Source of the DNA: Streptomyces sp. NBC_00442
GTDB taxonomy: Bacteria > Actinomycetota > Actinomycetes > Streptomycetales > Streptomycetaceae
Direction: 5' to 3'
DNA length: 64,000 nucleotides
Assembly: GCF_036014195.1 (NCBI RefSeq)
Contig: NZ_CP107918.1
Span: 5,952,001 to 6,016,000, forward strand
Below the pieces are notes generated by a model that saw only the letters and a list, made by a program, of their open reading frames with translations, made no database searches and was not told the DNA's origin. Within the stretch, counting starts at the first letter, position 1, and each line of letters begins with the position of its first letter. The translations under genes and the position numbers were made by a program. Shown in pieces: positions 59,384 through 64,000 of the stretch.

Positions 59384-60364
59384 GTGGACGTTTCAATGAC
59401 TTTGTGGGTGCTGACCATTCTTGGTCTGTGCGCCCTGATCGCGGCCGACTTCTTCATCGGGCGCAAGCCCCACGACGTATCGGTCAAGGAAGCCGGCATC
59501 TGGACCGTGGTCTGGATCGTGCTGGCCGCGCTCTTCGGCGTGGGTCTGCTGCTCTTCGGCAGCAGTCAGGCGTCGGGTGAGTTCTTCGCCGGATTCATCA
59601 CCGAGAAGTCGCTCTCCGTCGACAACCTCTTCGTCTTCATCCTGATCATGGCGAAGTTCTCGGTGCCCTCGCACCTGCAGCAACGGGTGCTGCTCTTCGG
59701 CGTGTTGATCGCCCTCGTGCTGCGCGCCATCTTCATCGCGGCCGGCGCGGCGGTCATCGCCAACTTCTCGTGGGTCTTCTACATCTTCGGCGCGTTCCTG
59801 ATCTACACCGCCTGGAAGCTCATCCAGGAGGCGCGCTCCGGCGACGAGGAGGAGGAGTTCGAGGAGAACCGCCTCCTGAAGTCCGTCGAGAAGAAGTTCG
59901 GCGTCGCCGACAAGTACCACGGCACCAAGCTGTTCGTGGCGAAGAACGGCAAGAAGATCATGACGCCGCTGATGGTCGTCATGCTCGCCATCGGCACCAC
60001 CGACGTGCTCTTCGCGATGGACTCGATCCCGGCGATCTTCGGCCTCACCCAGGACCCGTACATCGTCTTCACCGCCAACGCCTTCGCGCTGATGGGCCTG
60101 CGCCAGCTGTACTTCCTGATCGGCGGACTGCTCAAGAAGCTGGTCCACCTCAGCTACGGCCTCTCGGTGATCCTCGGCTTCATCGGCGTGAAACTGGTGC
60201 TGCACGCCCTGCACGAGAACGGGGTGCACGTCCCGGAGATCTCCATCCCGGTCTCCCTCGGTGTCATCTGCGGCGTGCTGGTCATCACCACCATCACCAG
60301 CTTCGTCGCCGCCAAGAAGCAGGGGGCGGCCGAGGCGCCGGAGAAGGACAGCATCGGCGCCTGA
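59384..60364 (+). CDS. TerC-family integral membrane protein, probable Mn2+ exporter
   Basis: 326 residues, about nine membrane segments. KSLSVDNLFVFILIM and TTDVLFAMDSIPAIFGLTQDPYIVFTANAFALMGLRQLYFL hold the paired acidic residues of the TerC/LysE-type transport core. A charged cytosolic loop (about 140-185, RSGDEEEEFEENRLLKSVEKKFG) separates the halves. GTG 59384 has GGAGG close upstream; ATG 59396 is an alternative. Bacterial TerC proteins export manganese and help metallate exoenzymes; the Mn riboswitch in the leader supports this here. Confidence 0.93.
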   Translation: MDVSMTLWVLTILGLCALIAADFFIGRKPHDVSVKEAGIWTVVWIVLAALFGVGLLLFGSSQASGEFFAGFITEKSLSVDNLFVFILIMAKFSVPSHLQQRVLLFGVLIALVLRAIFIAAGAAVIANFSWVFYIFGAFLIYTAWKLIQEARSGDEEEEFEENRLLKSVEKKFGVADKYHGTKLFVAKNGKKIMTPLMVVMLAIGTTDVLFAMDSIPAIFGLTQDPYIVFTANAFALMGLRQLYFLIGGLLKKLVHLSYGLSVILGFIGVKLVLHALHENGVHVPEISIPVSLGVICGVLVITTITSFVAAKKQGAAEAPEKDSIGA

Positions 60365-60458
60365 CCCAAAGCCGGAAGGGCCCCGAAGCCTGAAGGGCCC
60401 CGGGGTACCCATGGGCCCAAGACCCCAGGCCCTAGGGGCCGTGGCGGCACGACGAGAG

Positions 60459-60477
60459 GGCCCCCTACGCGGGGGCC
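60459..60477. terminator. Hairpin at the convergent ends of terC and the MHS transporter gene
   Basis: GGCCCCC-TACGC-GGGGGCC; it spans the transporter stop codon. The same gap holds two GAAGGGCCCCG copies (60374-60400), which may form further structure. Confidence 0.5.
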
Positions 60478-61790
60478 GTCTCCGATTCCGTCCCGGGCGC
60501 CGGCCGCATCACCGCGTGCGGGCCCGTCTCGGGCAGCAGCGCGAAACAGCCCAGACTCAGCAGCCCGAGCCCGGTCAGATACGCGGCGACGCCCCACGGC
60601 GGGCTGTCACCGCGTGACAGCGCGGTCGCCACGATCGGGGTCAGCGCGCCGCCGAGCACCCCACCCAGGTTGTAGCCGACCGCGGCGCCCGTGCAACGCA
60701 CCCTCGGCTCGTACAGTTCCGGCAGGTACGCGGCGATCACCGCGAACATCGAGATGAACGCCAGCATCGCGCCGAGGAACCCCACGAACATCCACAGCGG
60801 CTCGGCGGTCCCGAGCAGGGCCACCATCGGGAACATCCAGACCACTGTCGCCGCGCACCCCACGAGGCACAGCGGCCGCCTTCCGTAGCGGTCGCCCAGC
60901 AGCGCCGCGAGCGGGGTCAGCGCGCCCATGATCGCGACGGCCGCCATGATGCAGGCCAGCATCACCGTGCGGTCCACCCCGAGGCGCTCCGTCGCGTACG
61001 CGAGGGACCAGGTGGAGACCGCGTAGAAGACGGCGTATCCGACCGCGAGCGCACCCGCGGTCAGCAGGACCAACCGGCCGTGTCCACGCGCCACTTCGAG
61101 CAGCGGCAGCCTGACCGGTTCGCCCATCTCGCGGAAGTGCGGCGTCTCCGCGAGGGAGGTCCGCAGCAGCAGCCCGGTCAGCGCGAGCAGCCCCGCGCCC
61201 CAGAACGGGACCCGCCACCCCCAGGCGTGGAACTGGGCGTCGCTCAGGGCCGAGGACAGGGCGAGGACGACGCCGTTGGCGAGCAGGAAGCCGACGGACG
61301 GCCCGATCTGCGGAAAGCTCGTCCACAGCCCGCGCCGGTGGGCGGGCGCGTGCTCGGCGGTGAGCAGTACCGCGCCGCCCCATTCGCCGCCGAGCCCCAG
61401 CCCCTGGAGGAAGCGCAGCACGAGGAGCAGGACGGGCGCCGCGATGCCGAGCGTCGCGTACGAGGGCACACAGCCGACCGCCACCGTGGCGAGCCCGGTC
61501 AGGGCGAGTGAGGCGAACATGACCGGGCGGCGCCCGTAGCGGTCGCCGATGTGTCCGAAGACGACGGAGCCCAGGGGGCGGGCGAGGAAGCCGGCCCCGA
61601 AGGTGCCGAAGGCGGCCAGGGTTCCCGCGAGCGCGGAGAAGGTCGGGAAGAAGAGCGGGCCGAGAACGAGTGCGGCCGCGGTCCCGTACACGAAGAAGTC
61701 GTAGAACTCGATGGCGGTGCCCGCGAGCGAGGCGGCCGCGAGGCGGACCATCGACGGGGGACCGGGGGCAGGTGTGGTGCTGGTGCGCAT
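60465..61790 (-). CDS. MFS transporter of the metabolite:H+ symporter (MHS) family
   Basis: 441 residues, twelve membrane segments. SLAGTAIEFYDFFVYGTAAALVLGPLFFP is the hallmark MHS start, GHIGDRYGRRPVM the loop 2-3 motif, RFLQGLGLGGEWGGAVLLTAEHAP the segment 4-5 signature. Such proteins import dicarboxylates, shikimate, proline/betaine and similar compounds with protons. ATG 61790 precedes TSTTPAPG; an upstream TTG is less likely. Substrate unknown. Confidence 0.9.
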   Translation of the reverse strand: MRTSTTPAPGPPSMVRLAAASLAGTAIEFYDFFVYGTAAALVLGPLFFPTFSALAGTLAAFGTFGAGFLARPLGSVVFGHIGDRYGRRPVMFASLALTGLATVAVGCVPSYATLGIAAPVLLLVLRFLQGLGLGGEWGGAVLLTAEHAPAHRRGLWTSFPQIGPSVGFLLANGVVLALSSALSDAQFHAWGWRVPFWGAGLLALTGLLLRTSLAETPHFREMGEPVRLPLLEVARGHGRLVLLTAGALAVGYAVFYAVSTWSLAYATERLGVDRTVMLACIMAAVAIMGALTPLAALLGDRYGRRPLCLVGCAATVVWMFPMVALLGTAEPLWMFVGFLGAMLAFISMFAVIAAYLPELYEPRVRCTGAAVGYNLGGVLGGALTPIVATALSRGDSPPWGVAAYLTGLGLLSLGCFALLPETGPHAVMRPAPGTESETAPA

Positions 61791-61929
61791 GCCGCGCCAA
61801 CTACCCGCGGTGATCAAGCGTTACGGGGGCGCGCGGAAGCGCAGGGGGCGGGGTGGAGGCTCGGCGGCGGGGTGGGTGCCGCGCGCGCCGTGGGCCCGGA
61901 AACGGGGCGGACCCCGCGCACGGACCCGA

Positions 61930-61952
61930 TTGTCAGTGGCGGGTGCCACGAT
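61930..61952 (+). promoter_or_regulatory. Orphan DNA-damage-type promoter
   Basis: TTGTCAGTGG (61930-61939), 7 nt, CACGAT (61947-61952), then 6 nt to an ATG at 61959, exactly the uvrB layout. No intact plus-strand gene follows. Confidence 0.65.
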
Positions 61953-61958
61953 CGGGGC

Positions 61959-62030
61959 ATGGACTTCTTCGGCGCGGCGAACGGACCGGTTCCCCCGGTG
62001 GGGCCGGCGGCGCGTGCCGCCGGCGGGCGG
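61959..62030 (+). pseudogene. Remnant 5' end of a damage-inducible gene
   Basis: After the orphan promoter an ATG opens the frame MDFFGAANGPVPPVG..., which runs only about 24 codons before it enters the antisense of the metallo-hydrolase gene. Promoter and start look intact while a body is missing, so a deletion that removed the rest of the gene is the simplest reading. The original product cannot be told from so few residues. Confidence 0.4.
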
Positions 62031-62687
62031 CTACCAGCCCCGTGCGTGCCATTCCGGCAGGTGCGGGCGCTCGTCACCGAGCGTGGTGTCGTTGCCGTGG
62101 CCGGGATAGACCCAGGTTTCGTCCGGCAGGGTGTCGAAGAGCTTGGTCTCGACATCGCGGATGAGGCTGGCGAACGCCTCGGGGTCCTTCCAGGTGTTGC
62201 CCACACCGCCGGGGAAAAGGCAGTCGCCGGTGAACACATGGGGGTGCCCGTGCGGGTCGTCGTAGACCAGGGCGATCGAGCCCGGCGTGTGGCCGACGAG
62301 GTGGCGCGCGGTCAGCTGGACACGGCCCACGGCGATCGTGTCGCCGTCCTCGACGAGCACGTCGGTCGCCACCGGGATGCCCTCGGCGTCATGACGGCCC
62401 GCGTAGGTGCGCGCGCCGGTCGCGGCGACGACCTCGGCGAGCGCCTGCCAGTGGTCGCCGTGGCGGTGCGTGGTGACGACGGACGCGATGCCGTCGTCAC
62501 CGATCAGCGTGAGCAGCGTCCCGGGCGCCGCGGCCGCGTCGATGAGCAGCTGCTCGCCGGTGGCGCGGCAGCGCAGCAGGTAGGCGTTGTTTCCCATGGA
62601 TCCGACCTGCACCTTGGAGATCATCAGGTCGGTCAACTCGTGCACATCGGCGGGACCGCCGGCCTTCACCGCTCCGCTGTACGTCAT
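62031..62687 (-). CDS. MBL-fold metallo-hydrolase (glyoxalase II-like)
   Basis: 218 residues. The metal motif THRHGDH gives H74, H76, D78 and H79; further ligands are H in HLVGHTPGS, D in FTGDCLFPGG and H in YPGHGND. The layout matches the glyoxalase II/ lactonase-like branch, two-metal hydrolases of thioesters or esters. It is followed at its 5' side by the isomerase gene, 21 bp away, and probably shares a transcript with it; mycothiol-linked thioester hydrolysis is a possible role. Confidence 0.88.
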   Translation of the reverse strand: MTYSGAVKAGGPADVHELTDLMISKVQVGSMGNNAYLLRCRATGEQLLIDAAAAPGTLLTLIGDDGIASVVTTHRHGDHWQALAEVVAATGARTYAGRHDAEGIPVATDVLVEDGDTIAVGRVQLTARHLVGHTPGSIALVYDDPHGHPHVFTGDCLFPGGVGNTWKDPEAFASLIRDVETKLFDTLPDETWVYPGHGNDTTLGDERPHLPEWHARGW

Positions 62688-62708
62688 GGGCTCAGCCTAG
62701 CGCCGGGG

Positions 62709-63398
62709 TCACAGCGGGGGCAGGGCGGGCAGCGTTCCGCCGGACGCCTTGAGGGCCGCGCCGTCGCGCCGTCCCGCGAGCCAGCCGACGAGATCGGCGG
62801 CGCGGCCGCTGACCTGGACGGGATCGCCCTCGGCGCCGCCTCCGGTGGTCCACGTCCGCCCCTTGTCGTCGCTGAGGCCGATCGACGGGAGGTCCTTGTG
62901 CCCGGCGAAGCGATCGGTGAGGAAGTCGGTCTCGCGGCGCACGAAGTCCTCGGGGAGGTCTTCGAGTTCATAGCCGATCCCGAGGTCCACGTGGTGCAGC
63001 TCGACCTCGACGAGCCGGCGGAACGGCACGCGGGCCGCGGCGTCCGTCACGCCGTTGCGCAACTCGACGGTGCGGGACCAGTCGGCGGGACGCTCACCCT
63101 CCGCCTGGAAGCCGGCCGCGCTGTCGCGTACGTCCGCGAGCTGGACCTCCAGCGGGCGGGGCGCGTCGCGGTCGATGTCCGCGTCCCGGGTCTCGGCGCT
63201 CGCATACATGGGCCGCCCCGCGAGCACATTGACGAGCGCGTCCGCATTGCGTGCGACGTGGGCCAGCACATGGCCTCGGCTCCAGCCCGGCAGCCGTGAC
63301 GGCTCGGCGGCGGAGGCGTTGTCCAGGGCGGCGGCTGCGGTGAGCAGCCGGTCGGTGGCTTCGCGTACAGAGGCCAGGTCGCGCGCGTGATCAATCAT
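62709..63398 (-). CDS. Maleylpyruvate isomerase family mycothiol-dependent enzyme
   Basis: 229 residues. The DinB-like four-helix bundle has metal ligands at H47 region in GWSRGHVLAHVARNADAL and in RLVEVELHHVDLG. The C-terminal part (from about 165) is the smaller MDMPI_C-like domain. Enzymes of this fold use mycothiol, the actinobacterial thiol, for isomerisation or detoxification. It lies just upstream of, and probably in one transcript with, the metallo-hydrolase. Substrate unknown. Confidence 0.85.
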   Translation of the reverse strand: MIDHARDLASVREATDRLLTAAAALDNASAAEPSRLPGWSRGHVLAHVARNADALVNVLAGRPMYASAETRDADIDRDAPRPLEVQLADVRDSAAGFQAEGERPADWSRTVELRNGVTDAAARVPFRRLVEVELHHVDLGIGYELEDLPEDFVRRETDFLTDRFAGHKDLPSIGLSDDKGRTWTTGGGAEGDPVQVSGRAADLVGWLAGRRDGAALKASGGTLPALPPL

Positions 63399-63626
63399 GA
63401 CGCCGACGATAGCCCCGCCACTCGTCCGGGTGAAGGTGGCTGGACGAGGCCGTAAATCGAATGCACGTGCTATACGCTCGGGAATGGGTTCCCGCTCAGA
63501 ACCGTTGAGGAACCCGGCGGACCCTGTCCGGGTTCATCCAAGAATCAACGACATCACCGTGGCGGCCCCCCTACCCTGGATGGGGGCTCCTGCAGCTCCC
63601 TCCCCCCAAGAAAGGTGCGGACCGGC

Positions 63627-64000
63627 GTGGCCGACCGTCTCATCGTCCGTGGCGCGCGCGAGCACAACCTCAAGAACGTCTCGCTCGACCTGCCGCGCGA
63701 CTCCCTCATCGTCTTCACGGGTCTGTCCGGGTCGGGCAAGTCCTCGCTCGCCTTCGACACGATCTTCGCCGAGGGCCAGCGGCGGTACGTCGAGTCGCTC
63801 TCCTCGTACGCCCGCCAGTTCCTGGGCCAGATGGACAAGCCGGACGTCGACTTCATCGAAGGTCTCTCGCCCGCCGTCTCCATCGACCAGAAGTCGACCT
63901 CGCGCAACCCGCGCTCGACGGTCGGCACCATCACCGAGGTCTACGACTACCTGCGTCTGCTCTTCGCGCGCATCGGCAAGCCGCACTGCCCCCAGTGCCA
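63627..64000 (+). CDS. uvrA: Excinuclease ABC subunit A, 5' end (cut by window end)
   Basis: The first 124 residues from GTG 63627, with GAAAGGTG about 10 nt upstream. [42 protein letters not shown] contains the first Walker A (GLSGSGKSS), followed by [24 protein letters not shown] and [17 protein letters not shown], with the start of the first zinc-binding CPQC. UvrA recognises distorted DNA and loads UvrB. The rest lies beyond the window. I did not find the TTGTCAG motif or a clear LexA box in the 228 bp upstream. Confidence 0.97.
   Translation, partial: MADRLIVRGAREHNLKNVSLDLPRDSLIVFTGLSGSGKSSLAFDTIFAEGQRRYVESLSSYARQFLGQMDKPDVDFIEGLSPAVSIDQKSTSRNPRSTVGTITEVYDYLRLLFARIGKPHCPQC

Noticed and set aside
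61551..63299. Long plus-strand open frame across the MHS, metallo-hydrolase and isomerase genes
   Set aside because: It is antisense to three well-supported genes and has no recognisable domain; only the short stub after the orphan promoter is worth noting.
63399..63626. LexA-type SOS box (GAAC-N4-GTTC) upstream of uvrA
   Set aside because: Only weak partial matches such as GAATGCACGTGC; not called.

Overview
The window is chromosomal DNA from a Streptomyces-like actinomycete. The evidence is very high GC, codons ending almost always in G or C, many GTG starts, frequent leaderless promoters (a TAnnnT box 6-7 nt before the start codon), an ANTAR response regulator, a mycothiol-dependent isomerase family gene and several families largely confined to Streptomyces (DUF6343, SPW_0924, DUF2293). 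From memory, the order pyk - pdtaR - liv operon - polA - rpsA - coaE - uvrB - terC - uvrA matches the conserved core of Streptomyces chromosomes. I see no prophage, insertion sequence, integron or CRISPR array.

Layout. 0-3.7 kb: 3' end of pepN, then a two-gene PLP decarboxylase / N-hydroxylase pair of the siderophore type. 3.7-8 kb: secreted 5'-nucleotidase, SIMPL protein and pyruvate kinase. 8-9 kb: an HTH-LAGLIDADG protein immediately downstream of an odd class I tRNA-Leu(CAA)-like gene. 9-15.5 kb: pdtaR and the branched-chain amino acid ABC operon livKHMGF. 15.8-25.6 kb: a lipoprotein, a PaaI-type thioesterase, an FdhF/YdeP oxidoreductase divergent from polA, a lytic transglycosylase, a 51-residue membrane peptide and a DUF3068 protein. 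25.6-34.2 kb: hrpB, a methyltransferase, rpsA with a long structured leader, a PAC2 protein, coaE, DUF3592, TPR and DUF6343 genes. 34.4-42.1 kb: acyltransferase, lipoprotein, carboxylesterase, and an SNF2 helicase / SWIM-protein operon. 42.1-52.7 kb: a TerD-nuclease fusion, HAD protein, MFS transporter, DUF2293, CBS-less IMPDH-like enzyme, P-loop-less uridine-kinase-like protein, psuG-psuK, cupin and ogt. 53-64 kb: MHYT protein, uvrB, two terD genes, terC behind a manganese riboswitch, MFS transporter, metallo-hydrolase, mycothiol-dependent isomerase family protein and the 5' end of uvrA.

Main thread. Five promoters share one rigid architecture (TTGTCAGnnn, exactly 7 nt, then a hexamer with the -10 pattern): polA, uvrB, ogt, the SNF2-SWIM operon and an orphan site with no intact gene behind it. 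A sixth, weaker copy faces the FdhF gene. The motif resembles the RecA-independent (PafBC-type) DNA-damage promoter of mycobacteria. It groups replication/repair polymerase, excision repair, direct alkyl reversal and a little-studied helicase pair into one predicted regulon.

Other notable points are a predicted AUU start codon, a TerD-PD-(D/E)XK fusion, a TerD protein with an FtsK-like but Walker-A-less domain, a degenerate repeat patch between the two terD genes, and a sharp GC-skew flip near 9.1 kb that ignores gene orientation. Function calls rest on motif recognition only; no database search was run.
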